Assembly: GCA_022885665.1 (NCBI GenBank)
Contig: JAGQDJ010000024.1
Location: forward strand, 124,001-188,000
Length of the DNA: 64,000 nucleotides
Source of the DNA: Triops longicaudatus
Lineage: Eukaryota > Arthropoda > Branchiopoda > Notostraca > Triopsidae
Direction: 5' to 3'
Part shown: piece after piece, positions 37,901-52,302 of the stretch
How the letters are laid out: each line of letters opens with the position of its first letter
Numbering within the stretch: the first letter of the stretch is position 1
Made by a program: the position numbers and the translations under genes
Notes under the pieces: model-generated
Told to the model about the DNA's origin: nothing
Seen by the model: the letters and a program-made list of their open reading frames with translations, nothing else
Databases searched by the model: none

Positions 37901-40900
37901 TGTGGCTTGTGGCCCTGGCGCCACAATTTGTCTTTTTTTTTTAGTTTTTCACTATCCCTGTTCTACTAGGTTTACTTGTCCTTTTCTTCCCTCTTTCCGT
38001 GTTCATTATCTAGCGTAAATGAGAAAGAAAGCGACAGGAGTGAACAAACCTAGGGGAAGCGTAGAGGGTGGTAAATAGCCAGCCCCAAAGTTCGAGCCTT
38101 GTTTGACTGCTTTTGGGGCTTACGGGCATCTCCTGTGCCATGCCGAGCGAGCAGGCGTCAAGGCGGCAGACATACAACACCCAAGCCAAGGCAGACCTTT
38201 CAGCTCGAGAGCCCCGCTGTTTCGCTAGGGTTGGAATTCAGTATCTCGTCTACCTTTGTTATCCAAGGAGCTCGAACGTGTGTACCTCCAACAAACGTGG
38301 ATTTGGAGGGAGGGAAAATGTGGTTGGCCTTTAAGAGTTAGTGCAGTTCTACAGTTATTAATCAAGTGATTCAGCCATTCTTGGATTTAAATAGTGTTTA
38401 AGCCTTAATAACAAAGGTAAGAGTTGCATTGTTGTAATAATTATTTTTGTTACCAAGAGCTTGTGTTATGTGTGGTGTATAATAGTAATGAACTATCAGG
38501 GTTAAAACAGGAAAACAAGAAATTGTTGAGTGTTTAGGACAGCATTATTCTAGTTTAACCGTCTAGATTCAACATTCAGGTTTGCCCAAGCAGCGTGGAA
38601 ACTATTGGCAAGGACATTGACAAGAGCACTGTTTATTGCGTGAAGTGATAGCACTAGAGACAGGCCCACCTAAAGTTTAACGCTCCCTGGAGTTTTCGGT
38701 AATAGGGCCGGAGGAAAGTATACGCGATTGCACAGCGACAAATTCGTAGTCTCTCATAAAATGACAAGTGGTAAATTTGCGAGTCAAAAATTTAAGTTTT
38801 CTCTCTTTGAATCCGCAAAGGTTCAGACTTGGGATTTACGATGCGAAAGGCGCGACTTACTGGCTCCTCATCTGAAAATCAAAATCTCAGAGCAATGTCG
38901 TCTTATGTAGATTGCGTTTGAAGAGTTTGAACGTCATGTCTGAAAAAGGAAAAAGTTCGCGAGATGTGCACCCGTGCCACGGTGGGGAAATCTGTCGACC
39001 GCAACTTGAGGTGACTTCGTGTCGTGGGTTGCTATCTTGAGATAAGACCGAAATTAACTTGTTGCTATCTGTAAATGTCCGCACCCTTATTGTTATGCAA
39101 AGCTCTTTGGTTAGAAATCGTGAGGATCCGCGAAGGGATGTTTGGCATAACTCAATTCATGGCCCACATTCACACTGGATCACTTGGCAGTGACTGAGTC
39201 TGATGAAGTGATGGAGTGCTTTGAAAAACCATAGCTCTTCCCCCTGCTGTCACTTTGCTAGGCTTAGGCTGTAAATGTTTCTTTAGTTTTGGCCCGAGCA
39301 TAGAAGGACCGACTGTTTCAATCAAGCAACGCTAGAACTGTGCTCTATCTCTCTGAAATCGACATTTAAGTGCACATCGGCGCGCACAAAAAAAAAGACG
39401 AGCATTTTTGAGGACTAGTGTAGGCTTTCACTTGTTGCTTGTGTCTTATATTTCATCTGTGTAATTTTTTCATCGCTATGCTATTTACTACGTTGGAATG
39501 GAGTAGTTTTAAAAACATTTACGTTTGAACACTTAAACGGTAAAAATAAAAGTAAGTAATTCATTCTTGTAAGCAATTTTTGCATCTAAAAAAATTCTGT
39601 AAATTTGCGCATTTAACAGAATTAAATTATTAGTTGAGCTTCAGTATTTATTAGTTTAAAATCTGTGCCTTTTTAACGTTTACATGCAGGCATTTAGACC
39701 CAAAAAATACTAGTAAAAAAATAAAAACCAAATAACAGATATTTTATTGAATTTTTTCGCATTAAACATCCCAACCAATTCGCGTATTTCTTGGAATTAA
39801 ATTGTCAGTTATTAAAAATTTATTACTGTGTATTAAAAATGTATTAACTGTGAATGTTTATCGTTATAACTTTCGAGTTTGTTTAGGGATACTTTTTCCA
39901 ATAATTGTTTAATCCTAGTTTTTGTGCAGTGCAAACTAGGTAGATTTTTACGAAAATTCCGTGGGTTTTGCGATAAGTTTTTAGTTGATAGCGTAAAAGA
40001 CGGTACGCGAGAACCTGATGGAGTGACAAAAGAAAAAGTTTGTCGCCAGTGGGACGAAGAATGCTCCACAATCTGCGGTCGCGTGTTAGAGTACTGAAGG
40101 TTGTACCTCGCAAAAACTTACTTGTCAAGGTTGTTACTCCGGTCTAGTTAAATGTAAAGTAATACGCGAGTTTTGGTCCCAAACAAGTAAAGACAAAACA
40201 AAAGGCTAACAGGTTACATTACATCTGCCGTTGAACCATATTGTGCGCCATGCTGTGCGTAGCGTTTGAATTACTTAAGTAGAGATGGAAATCTTACTTT
40301 TCGGTCAACTGGAAGGAAAGTGGAAATCGAACTGTAGGTCTCCAACACTGTCGCCGACTTACCTGTAAACTTCTGAACGTTTCTTTTCCCTTTCTTGCCT
40401 TTAGTTCGTTCACCTTTGGGAATCTTCGAATTTAAGGTAAAAACCCTCTCTATGTTCTTATCCCCTATTTTGTTTTATCTCCAAGATGGAAAATACTCCT
40501 AATTTCAACGCAAAACAAGAACATGTCGCGTTGTTTCAAAAGTCTTTTGACGATCTCAAAACTTTTACTTCCTTTTTTTAAGTAAAACGACTATTTGTAA
40601 AGAAATTTCGAAATCATCATAGGCGTAGGCTATTTGACCCGACCATTGTAAAATCTATTTAGTTACCTAGCAAAGGTTACACATGTTTTGCGTGACTGTA
40701 GATCATCAAAGGGATTAAGGCTCTTAAAGTCGTATATTTTCCCCAAAAATGTTTCTTTTAATCAGTTATCAGAGCCCTTGTGCAAGCTTTTAAACTCTCT
40801 TAAGTTTTTATGTGTTTTCTGACGAAAAGAATGTTTCAGGGTTAGTTTCCGATGGGGGGTGGGGTCCAAATTAGTCGGCTGTGGAATTTTTATGATCCTG

Positions 40901-43900
40901 TGCAAAAGGAAGTTTTCAAGCCATCTTTTAGCTTGGCTGGAGATTTTCTTTCCACGGCGCAGTCGAAGGCTATTTATATTTCATTACCCGAAGAACAAAA
41001 CGGAAACAGGAGTTTTTTTTTCTCCTGCAAGGTAGTGAAAACAGGAAGCCACTGTCTCTGAACAGCATTGTGTTGTAAAACCTGGGAAACAGTTATTAGT
41101 TCTATTTGCATTTCTTCTAAGCAAACACAACTTCCTAGGAAGTGTTATCGCAGGGGTTCGAAATGGGGAGGGATGGGGGAAGAGACAAAAGTAGGCGTGT
41201 TAGCTCGCGCGAACCTTGTCGTTGCCGTTTGACGTCCAACAGCCTGGCCCTTGATTTTTGTAATAATGTATCCAAGTTAACAAAACGCGTAGCGAGATGT
41301 AACCCTCATGTTTATGAGACAAGCTGATATTGTCACTATTGTTGGGGTTGAAATGTACCAAAGGGATACAGGGACATTCAAAGATTTAGTGGGGGGAGAA
41401 CGAATCCCAGTTGCATTCTGCCTTTTTTATATATACCGTGTATTTTATTGTTAGCTTTCATAGTCAGCTTATATGACCTTGTAAGCCCTTCTGATGCATT
41501 ATATCAGAAAATGTTTAGGACATCTTTATATTTTGAGTACATGGCAACACAGGAAAAAGGGAAAATAGTGTTCGTGAAGGAAAATTTCCTGGTTTGTATG
41601 AAGATATCTTTGGAAGAAATTGGGCGCCATGGAATGTATTTACAAGCACCGGATGCTGTTCCAATGACGTGATGGGCGCCAAGAAGATAGATCGTTTGTT
41701 TATTTATGTAAATCGCGTTCTTTTTCCTTTCTCGTCCTTGCTGAGCTTAAGATTTCCCAGGCATCTGAGGAAGAAATATCCTTTGCGGTAGAAGAAGAGA
41801 GAATAAACTTAATGTAAAAACCGAAAACGGAGTCCAAGACAAGTGGAAGAGTTCGGAGTAAGTTTATCATTACTTAAGTGAGCGACTCGAGTGCTTGTGC
41901 CCTTGTGGGGATTTTCAGGGATTATATGGTTCTCTATATTAGTACCGCTTTGTTTTGTTGATTTTTATGTATGTTTTCTTACACTAAACTAGAATTTTTT
42001 CTAATTTAATACTGCCGCGTAACTGCGTTCCAGGCGTTCTTTGGGGACTTCAATGTATTGCAGTGTAATGATCGCTTATTGTATCTACCACGAAAGTTGA
42101 CCGTTCCTAGTGTGCATTTAAAAGTTCTTCTGTCACGCCATTCGGATATGATTCGTATTGCGCAGTGTTCTCGCCAAACTTGAAGTTTGGATTAAAGAGA
42201 ATTGATTGTTAGTGTTGTTAATCCCCGTGAGAGCCGTTGTGTGAAAAACCGTAAACGGAATGAGTCTGTTGGGACACGAAAATTTATTTGTTTTGGCCCA
42301 GGAAATGTGATTTTCAGAGCGCATTTATCCCGGTTTTCTGTAATACAAGGGTGAAATAGGGGAGTCAGATAACACTCCGATTCATGAGAATAAATGGATC
42401 CCATCGAGAATGGCGCCAGACGTAGGCACCCGCTCGTAAATCAGTGCCATTCATTACCATAAAGTTTAAATGGTGTGCACAGAAAGAATAGGGAAAGAGC
42501 AGGGGGTAAATATGGGTGGATGGTGATAGGCAAGTTTAAGAGGACATTGTTGCTGATGGCACGTACATGATTAAGAGGAATGGGTAACCGTTTGTTTCCT
42601 CTTCTGTGTGGTATACTTGGGTAACACGGAAACGTATTACGGACAATGAATTATTTACACAATTTATTTTAACAGATTGTTAATTTATTTTTCTTTTATT
42701 TTTTCTTAGGTTCGTCCCATGATTTGGTACCGTCGTTGCTCAATATTTTCGATGCCATGATTGCTCAAGCAAGTTTGAGGGCAACGGAAGCTGACCTCCC
42801 TCTCAAATTTCGGCCAGAATCACCTGAATCGTCCACTTCCAGCCATATCGTCTCCAGTTTGCCTTCTACAACGCCAGGTTGGTCCAATGGTCCGACCTCA
42901 CCCGGCGCTCGCAAAGAATATCCAGTGTTACGCATTATTGAACCCGGAGATCCTGTTGAGACCCGGATCGAGTCACCTACATTGATCTTGAAGAAACAGT
43001 CGACACTTCAAAATGGGCAGATACAGTCCAGCGCTGCGGCTATTAATGTCGAAAGCAGCACCGACTCGAATACAGTCAAGGACCGAGAAACGAATAAACG
43101 GCTGCAGTATACGGATGTTATCAAGCGGAGGCTTTTGAACGACACGACACTCGCCCACCGACCTTCATCTTCTTCGTCCTCATCATCGTCGTCATCTTCC
43201 TTAACGTCCGTGGCGTCGTCCGTAGCGCCGACTTCGTATCTAGCCTCAATTGAAAGCTTGACTGACAAAGAGAACACTGTGGCCGTCATTTCTTCGGCGT
43301 TACGGAATTCAGCTCCTCATACGCGCTTCAGTGCCAATGAAGGCCAACGCCATTCGGCAGACTCTGGTATGTATGCTTATGTTAGCCGTTTAACGTAGTT
43401 TTTTTTTCTAGAAAAAAAGTTTTGTCCCTTTTTTCAAAAAAGGAAAGGGGAAAACTTGAAACAACGTGCCATTTATATGTAAGGGGAGGCAATGAAAATA
43501 AACAACGCTGCAGTGACAAATGTGCAAAAGCTTGCAGGAGTATGGTTAAGCAATCAATCAAGAGGGTTTGGGTAATTTGTAAAGCAGAAGGTATGTAAAT
43601 GTCAGCTGTTAAAATATTAGTTTTTTATTTTGTTTGGCATTTGGAAAAAGAACTTTAATGTGCGAACTTTTCTTAAGGTACTCAGTGACATAAGAGTTGA
43701 GACTACACGAGAGATAATAGTCGTGAGATGAAAAAAGGGACAAGGACACTGGAAAAAGGCCTAAATAACCTCAGGAGATCGCTTAGGGCTCAATTAGAAA
43801 GTAAGAAATGAGCCAATCAAAATAAGGCCGTGTTTGAAATAGACTTCGACAACCCAACATTAAGTCTCCATTACATATATCAGTATAAACTGTAGAAAAC

Positions 43901-46900
43901 TTAGTAAAAAACATTTGAGTTTCCGTAACGTTATGTGAACCGAGTGTCGAAGTTTTGGAATTCTTGCGGGCATTTGATCCCTGAGCCTAATGGGCTCACG
44001 AATTGGAACGAGACCTTGACGGTTGCCGACTTGCCGTATCTCTAAAAAAAAAAAATGAAAAATGATGTTCTGGCTAAAACTAAAATAATATTTTTTATTT
44101 GTTTTCTCCGAAGTAAATAAACAAGAAACTTAAGAGGGAAAGAAAAATTAAATTTCAAAGAATTTTAAATTTGTGTTAGTACGTTTATATCAGGGAATTT
44201 CCCTTTTGTGTAGACCTGCAGGCCTACACAAAAGGGCTAGATCTGTAGGATGCATTATCGAACTCGATATGAACATCTAAAAAGCGTTTGATTCAATAGA
44301 AAATTCCACAAGTTAAGACGTTTCTATTTGTTGAGAGCCGACGTTTTAGTGTGAAGTCGTGTAAGTCTTAAATCACAAAGCGTGCATCAAATGGGAATTA
44401 CGAATAAAGAAAAGGAAATTTTTTTATGGTATGATCACAGAGTCAGAGAGATTTCACGTCATTTACATCTATCGTGCTTTCGTCTCGTACTTGATTTAGT
44501 TTCATGATAGTGCAAAGGCACGAAAGTTTCACATCACGTGAAGCATTACATACATAAACCCCGTTTGCGAATTGGCTGGGCGTTTGCGGTGTTACAAGTT
44601 GCGCCCATAAAAAAAAAAGACAGAAAGACTAGTATTGAGAAACTTGCTCTACTCGCTCGATCTGCACACGGATTTGTAGATGACGGTAAAAAAACTCGAT
44701 TAATGTCGTTCAATCGTCTACAGTTTTCCGAGGCAAGAAACTTATAATTGTATATACTCAAAACGTCACAATCCTGGTCATATCTTCCTTTGCATTTTCT
44801 CAAAGGTGCAGTGTTAAAAAATATTAATGGAAACTTAATGATTTTACCTTCTTATTAATTAACATTATTTGCAGTTCAGAATGTATTTTTCACCAGCATC
44901 CATTTAATGACATAAATCCACTTATCCAGTGACACATTTAATGGCATATTATCTAATTAATTGAGATGAATTAGCTCACGAAGACCATCGACGAGCATAA
45001 ATATAAAGAAGCAAACTGAGTTTTAAGCTGCAGACGCGGGTTTTAATCGTAGAAAGTACAAACGGAATAGAGAATCACCATGGGCGGTGTCAAAGTAGAC
45101 AGGCTTTGCCCCCCACGGACGAGCCGATGAAATACTTTTTATACGAATGTCAGACCCAGCATTCGAAAATAAGATTTAGAACATCACCCCGCCAACCCAT
45201 CACTGAATCACCTCCAATCCTTTTCTTGTTGGAAAGTTTCAGTCTTTTCTGTCATTGAAAGCCACAGCATATATGTATAAGATACTTCTTTAAAAGTTAA
45301 CAAATAGCCGCGAATCAATTTGGAAAGACAAGTATTCAGACTTCATAAATATTTTGGTATGTTGTTATTTCTAACTCACTGAGTTTGTCACATTTTTGGA
45401 AGCTTAATTTATTCGGGATAACTTTTCGGTAATTAATAGAAATGTAAGAAATGCTTTTGCAAGAAATGCTTCCAGCTAGAAAATATTTTTAAGCGATTTT
45501 CAAGACTTTTATTATCTTCCAGTTCATTCAGGTCGTTTTTCATGAAAATCCTGTTAAACAGACGCCAAACGCTGTAATGAATGGCGTAACTGCAAGGCAT
45601 TCCTCATAAACGGAGCTTCCATGCAGTTAAGGCAATTTGAAAGTTACTTTTATCGTGTAAGAAAAAAGTAAAAGTGTTGTGAAAAATCGTAGATGGAATA
45701 ACCGTTTAGTGCGCCTCGCTGACCCAATCTTTGGCACTTGTCGACCTTTTGTTTCGGAATATGGGTCAATTTAGGGCGGTTAAGAATCGTTTCTCCAGCT
45801 TTTGCAAAACACTCCATCAAGCCGACTTTTACTATCTGACTTTTTTCTTTCGTGACAGGGGATAGCGGAGTGTGCAGTCCAGGAGCTGTTGACTCAAAAA
45901 CAATTGGCAATTGCTCTGTCCGGCACTCAGGTAGCAGTGATGTTGCACAGTTGTCGTACATGGACCGCGTCGTGATGGAGATCGTAGAAACGGAGACGGT
46001 CTACGTGCGAGACTTGGAGCATGTCGTCGAGGTACGTTTGCATTCCATCACCAGCACGTACTTTTTTGTTTGTGACTGATATGACGATCATAATCTTGGT
46101 AACCCGTCGATCATAAACGTAGGGCGTTATTCCCCACTTTTATTTTCCCGGTGGAAAATTAGGGTCACAGTAAAAATTTAAAACCTGTTACAATTGTCCA
46201 AAATTTGGACGCGAAAGAAATAAAAAAGAAAGTTGTGCTAATGCTTTTATTGCTGAAAAACAGGGCTATTTGAATTATTGGGCCCAAGCTGTGCCATCGC
46301 CCTTAAACGAAGAAGAGTCCAGAAACCTGTTTAGCAATATCAATCAAATCTATGCCTTCAATGCCGCCTTCCTAAAAGAACTGAGGTCTTGTGAATTGGA
46401 TCCCGTCGAAATTGCAAGATGCTTTGTGCGAAATAATGCCGGCTTTACCATTTATACCGAGTATTGCACAAACTACCCCAGGTATGCATACCCATTATGA
46501 AGTTCTGTTCTCTTTTCTTAAAAAAAAGTCGGTTACAGTAATAAAAACGCAGTTTGAGAGACTTTTTCTTACAATGTCGCCCTAGAGACATTTTCTTACC
46601 GCAGAAATTACGCGTTTAACGTGACAAGATCACGAAAAACATGAAAGCAGTCTACTAGTCAGAGTTATGGGATCTAGCTTAGTGGACTATCAAATTAAGA
46701 GGTAACTAAATCCTGTTATGCTAGGACCGTGTCTGTTCTGACCGACTTGATGCGAGTAGAAGCCACAGCACGGGCCTTTCGCGAGAGACAAACCAGTTTG
46801 CAGCATACTTTGCCCTTGGGTTCGTATTTGCTCAAACCTGTGCAGCGAATTTTGAAGTATCATCTTCTTTTGCAAGTAATAAAATCCCTTCATTTCGGTT

Positions 46901-49900
46901 ATATCTTTCTTTAATCTGATTTCGTCCAAAATAAGTTAAAATCGTTTTAATTATTTCTTTGGTACTTAAAGTTAGCGTATTTATTTTCATTTACAGAATA
47001 TCGTGAAGCATTATGACCGGACGAGTGACGGCTACGCGGATATTTTGGTGGCTTTGTCGGCTATGACCGGGATTGCTCATCATATTAATGATATGAAACG
47101 CCGACACGAGCATGCTGTCCGCGTACAGGAAATCCAAAGTCTGTTGTATGGGTGGCAGGTCAGTTGTTTCCTCCCACCATTTTTACTGTTTTCCTCTTTT
47201 TGTCGGTTACATCAATGTTATCTGGTTTTCAGTCTGAGTTTTTTAGGACTTGAAAAGCAATAACAGCTGGAACTGACTTTACGATTACGAGAACATGTGT
47301 CATTTTGGGTGTTTTCTCTTTCCGTTCTAGGGCGAAGACTTGACAACATATGGAGAACTGGTGGCTGAAGGCCATTTTCGATTGTATGGGGCCAAAGCTT
47401 TACGCCACGTCTTCCTTTTTGATCAAATGCTCTTGATATGCAAGCGGAAAGAAGACGGAACTTTAAGTTACAAAACGCACATAATGGTATGGTTGATAGC
47501 ACACATGTTTGGACTAAAGTTAATTATTCTAGTTTACCTCTAGTGTTCCAATTTAATGCTAATAGAAAGCGTCAACGGAGAACCTTTGAGTTTCCATGTG
47601 GTCCCTTTTGATAACCCCCGCCTACAATACACTTTGGAGGTAATGTTACTTTGTGTGACACGACACAAAGCAATCTAAGTCTTATTTCATCATTTACTTT
47701 TATTATACTTTCGTTTTTTTCAAGTTTTGTCTTGGAACAAAAGTATTTACTATTTTTCCACTCCAGGCACGTAACATGGACCAAAAAAGGGAGTGGACCT
47801 TGCAGCTTAAACGAGTCATCTTAGAGAACTACCACGCAGAAATCCCAACACATGCGCGTCAATTAGTCATGCAGCTTGGACAAGAAAGGCCTGAGCGTAA
47901 GTTGTTTTCTTACTTGATGCGAAAAGACGCGGAAACGCTTCGCGGATGTATTTCGATTTATTTATTCTTTTAAGTTTTTTTCTTAAATCGTCCACGATTG
48001 CTCAGAGGCGCCTTTTGCTCTTTGATAGCCATCTTAATTGTTAGACCCAAGTCTCTTTTTTAGATACTATCTTTTTTCGTCAGAAACATAACTTTGCTTC
48101 TACTGAATGTCCGACCTGTGTCAGAATTAAGTCTAAACAGAAGCCTTTCTTAAACATTTACAGAAATGATATACATTTCCTTTTTGTTAGTTTTACATTG
48201 ATTTATTTGAATTTAGCTCCAATTGTATATGTAACTTTGTATCCCTGCGTAGGTGACGTTTCTGTGGAGCGAAATGGACCAAAACGACAACACTCGGCAC
48301 CTGAATATCTAGAAAGGCGAAAACACTCCACCGCTGGTTTGAAAAGCAAGCTTCGGAGAAGCAGAAAAAGCAGCGTCACTAGTCCTAAAGAGGTATGTGG
48401 AGTTTCGCCCTTTCAGTCGTATAGTTCAGTTTTTATTAGCATTTTTACTCTTTATCTTTTCAATCTTTCGACTCAATTTCTCACCACGTTCAAATTCCTT
48501 TTACCATCGTAGTCACCCTTGCTTCCCCGAAGATTTCGACGAAGTTTGGATAGCTCGCCGTCGCTCTCCGATCCAAACAAGGAGTGTAAAGAAAAATTCA
48601 GAAAATGCAGCACAATCAGTTGTCCGCCGGAAATGGATATGGATAAGGTAAACAAAAGACACAATATTACTTAAAAATACTTCTTATAAAATTGATCATT
48701 CGCATTCAAATGCAGTTTGAAAGGTCTTTGTAGACCGATACTCGCGTATTTAGCTTAAACGACTTCCTTAAAGATGAAGAGGAAACGGTTTATATATCTT
48801 TTGCCCTCTTTTGCACAGAGCCTTAAATGGCGGCGCTGTTCGGAACAGACCAACATCCCAGGCAGTCCTAGTTCATCCATGGACTTTTCCATGCAAGAAT
48901 CTCAATCTAGCAATGCGTTGGACGCTGAAGAGACGGAAGAGGAAGATGTTTCAGAAACAAGACCGTCCGAAGAAAGTCTGGAGAAAATTGTAGGTCAGTT
49001 AGTGCTCCAGAATCGGGACATCCAACGCATCCTACTTCGTCAGCGCCGAAAACGTTTCGAACCGGCGGACTCCAAGTCACTACATGATCAGTCATCGTTG
49101 CCTGAAAGCCGGGAATCCATCTGTGAAAGCATATCAGCCAAGAGCTTTGAAAGCGATGACGTCCCGTTAGGAGCTCCTTTACATCCCAACGATCCTACAG
49201 ACACGGAAGATAAAGACCTTGTGGCATTGAAACGTAATTGCCCAAACCGGAGATCCTTGGGAACATGCACATCTCTAACACCACAGCTAACCCCAGTTCC
49301 CAACATCGAAAGGTCTTTATCGTGTCCTGCTCGCCAGAAAGTCCAAATCCGGAAGTCAGTCTCTTTAACCCGAAAGGTTAGCAACGTAATCCACTGCGAT
49401 TTAGCCCATTGGCAAGAGGTATTGCGATCTCTGTCGCCACAGCGCCGATTAAATTTCCTGGGTCAAAATAGGCAAAGACCCCCACAACCATTACCTGACT
49501 CTGGTACCACCAACAATTCGAAAGACACTACCAGTGAGCCGGAGAACCCCAACGTGCCGGAAGTCTGGTTAAGACTACAAGAAGAGCATTTATCCACTGC
49601 CCATCTGAAATCGGGCTCTTTACCGCGTAGCTTCAGTTGGCAACAAGACGCCAACAAACGAAACCGGGACCGGCCGGTGACAATTGCGTCTGATAAGCCT
49701 GATCTGCACGAGGACTACGAATCCTACCGAATGTCTTTGGAAGAAACAAGATCAGTAGATTTGAGCAACGAAAGTTTACAAGACCCAGAGCTAGCTTACC
49801 CAGATTATCGCATTTACCGACGAAGTACGTCGCGTTCTTCATTACGAGCAGTGATTCATAGCGTTTCGAACAAGATCGCCCATATGAAGTCCAGCGAGCT

Positions 49901-50966
49901 ATGGAGTTCTTGGTTCAATCTAACAGAAGAAGAGAAACAAACCAAATGGATCAGCACGTTGTCTCGCCAGTATAGCCAGATTATGAAACAGCGCGTCCGA
50001 AGCCGTCCATCTCAAGCTGACTTGCACAATCAAACGTCAACAGTTGGCGCGCGAATTGCCAATACGGACTCGGCTGACTACGCGGTACCGTGTGTGCGCC
50101 CGAAAGGCGAGATCAGCTTCGCTGATCTAAGCAGTTCCCAGGACAAGATCTCTGATTCCATGTACTCGTTGTCAAGTGGTTTAGGGACCAACGAATCTGA
50201 ATCCTCTGGCACGCTGAATTCCCGAAGAACTGTAGTTTCGTCACATTTTGAGGATGAAGACTCGGATCTCGAACGATCAGAGAGCGAGCTTTCCAACGAT
50301 AGTTTTTACGAACGATCTTTTGAAGCCATAGAGTCACTATTGGACCAAGAGGTTTACCGGGATTCTGCCATTTTCAGTGACAAAGATGACCTGTCAAGTT
50401 TGGTCAGTGGCAGTAATCCCTCGTCGTTAACCAGAGGCATTGATCCCAAAGTCTTAAATCAGGAGAATCCTATTGTTCGGGGGAAGTCGAACGTGCCCCC
50501 TCCTGTTCCCGCCAAACCAAGCCGCGCGTTGCTTCAAAATCTACAGATGGATTTATTGAAAGAAAGTGCGATTGCAGATCGGGTGAAATTGTTGGAAGAG
50601 AATTCAAAGTTTAAGAAGGCCAATGGCTTAACCTCCTCCCTTGAAAACCTGAAAAGCATTCAAGAGCGGCGGAAAGAATTGGAGAGTTTTAGCACGAAGA
50701 CTGGGGATGAAAGTGAGACCAGCTCCCAGCATTCAACATCCACTGTGAATACGGTCTTGGAGGTGCAATTTAATCCCAGTGCCGGGGGTTCGCCCGAGAT
50801 GGACCGAAGCCGCCCCAGCATTCGATACGCGGCCGTTCAGCGCCGTCGAGGCGTTTCTTGTGATTCCCTCGCGAACCGTGAAAGTCTTCCCGTTACCAAC
50901 ACAAGTGCTGCATTACCAAAAGGCTGGGTTAAACATATAATAGGAAAACTCCAAGGTGAAGCGTAA
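31937..50966 (+). CDS. PLEKHG1/2/3-like RhoGEF (DH-PH)
   Basis: Exons: 31937..31979 (probable), 42710..43366, 45859..46031, 46264..46481, 46725..46875, 46997..47158, 47331..47486, 47544..47639, 47767..47896, 48253..48392, 48513..48647, 48819..50966; all phases agree, about 1402 residues. The DH domain runs from about residue 266 ([20 protein letters not shown]) to about 445, with the conserved [19 protein letters not shown] block. PH follows at about 468-580, with [35 protein letters not shown] and [18 protein letters not shown], the last two typical of PLEKHG1-3. A Ser run lies near residue 160. The long C-terminus is disordered, with an SH3-ligand motif [10 protein letters not shown]. Family knowledge: such proteins activate Rho GTPases (Cdc42, Rac, Rho) at actin structures. 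The first exon ([14 protein letters not shown]) rests on ATG, donor and phase only; its intron would be 10.7 kb. Confidence 0.9.
31980..42709 (+). other. Probable 10.7 kb first intron of the RhoGEF
   Basis: No gene supported on either strand. Open frames at 36732-37109 and 38099-38341 have no recognised content. A lone TACAGTAGAAT at 33336..33346 matches the MITE terminus. If the upstream exon is wrong, this is simply intergenic DNA containing the promoter. Confidence 0.45.
39810..39852. repeat. Two-copy tandem repeat of about 21-22 bp
   Basis: TATTAAAAATTTATTACTGTG is followed directly by a second copy with one substitution and one inserted A. Local duplication in A/T-rich DNA. Confidence 0.7.
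43367..45858 (+). other. RhoGEF intron of 2.5 kb
   Basis: Bounded by donor gtatgt and acceptor gtgacag with matching phase. It contains the palindrome at 44201..44236. No open frame of interest. Confidence 0.7.
44201..44236. repeat. 36-bp near-perfect palindrome
   Basis: Arms CCCTTTTGTGTAG (44201..44213) and CTACACAAAAGGG (44224..44236) are exact complements of 13 bp, and the centre ACCTGCAGGC contains a further 8-bp palindrome CCTGCAGG, so almost the whole 36 bp is self-complementary. Confidence 0.9.
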
Positions 50967-52302
50967 AAAAGTGTTAATTCACTTGTGAGAGTTGCCTCCA
51001 TGAAAGTTGAATGGAGTATGTCAAAAAGAATTTGTTTGCTTATTCGCCACTGACCGTTACATAACAGCAATGTAAGCTAGTCTTTCGCCATTTAGCGATC
51101 AAAATTGGAAATAATTATTTTAATTTGGCGAATTTCTTTTATCTTTTTCGCTGTGTTTCATTAAAGTTGCCCGAGTTCTCTGTGCGTTTGTAGCGTTCGC
51201 GAACCAATATACAGCACTATCTTCGAAAACTTTCGTCAGTCGTTTTTGTACTTGGTAATGAAAATCATTGCATCGTCGTGTCATCTGACATAAAAATATT
51301 CATATATTGTAACATTAGAGGCGCTTTGGCCAGTGAAAATAAAACAAAGTTGATAAATAACATAAATAAAGGGGGCTTAGTAGTGTACGATGGATTATTG
51401 AGTTTGTATAGTTCGTGAGCCTTTTTACGAAAAAAAAATCTCGTATTTAAAAAATCTATTTTTTTTATTTTCTTGCTTACCATTAGATAATATGGAAAAT
51501 AAAATAAAGGTTATAAGCCACCAGTAAACTTTTGCGGTATTCCCTGTTTTTTGGTGCATTTTCGAGAAAAGAAATTGATTTTCGCTGATAATGCATTCGT
51601 CTTCCGCGGCTCTCCGAACACAATTAAAGATCTTCGCTTTACCTGGAATGGCAATTCTGTATCTCATCTCAACTAGACAACATAAATAACGAATCATTTA
51701 TTATTCAAATGATTCAAACACGGTGAGGTAACTGAATGGTTACAAGCACTCCTTCGTGACCATGAAGTTGCCCATGCTATGCCCAACGAAACTTTATGGA
51801 TTACAAAAAGTTTCGAAAATATCAAAGCATCACACGATATCGTCAGTTGAATATATTGGCCATCGCAATGTTATATGGGTGTCCATGTCAATGTAAACGG
51901 TATTCAAGTATGGGCAAAGTTGTCCATTGTCATCTCGCACTCCAATTAACCGAATGTTTGGAATATGCAAATTAAGTTATGAAAAATATTCCCCTCCGCG
52001 TGAGGATTCAGAATCTGTAAGAATTATTGCGCTAGCCCTTCAAATAAGCGAGAAAACTGAGCTTGAATATGAAATTATGCCCTGAGGGCATCTCAGGAGC
52101 CAAAAATTTTGAAATCCCATAAGGAATAACATGGGAAAAAGTGCGATGCATCATGCTTTTCGAGGTCTCGTTCACCCTTTCCTATCCCCTCTCTTGCTTC
52201 CCATGGTACTCTAGCTAATTCCCTTTAATTGGGATATACCAGGTACCATAGGAAGCAGCACAGGGCATAGTCAGTTTTTTTCCCTCTGAAAAACCAAACT
52301 TC
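50967..52302. other. RhoGEF 3' UTR and convergent intergenic DNA
   Basis: Several AATAAA-type signals lie at about 51338-51370, fitting the RhoGEF 3' end. No gene seen. The segment from about 52080 to 52302 may be the body of the tRNA-derived element next to it. Confidence 0.5.

Noticed and set aside
38099..38341. 80- and 73-codon overlapping frames in a GC-richer patch
   Set aside because: Two frames open simultaneously suggests composition rather than coding; no motif.
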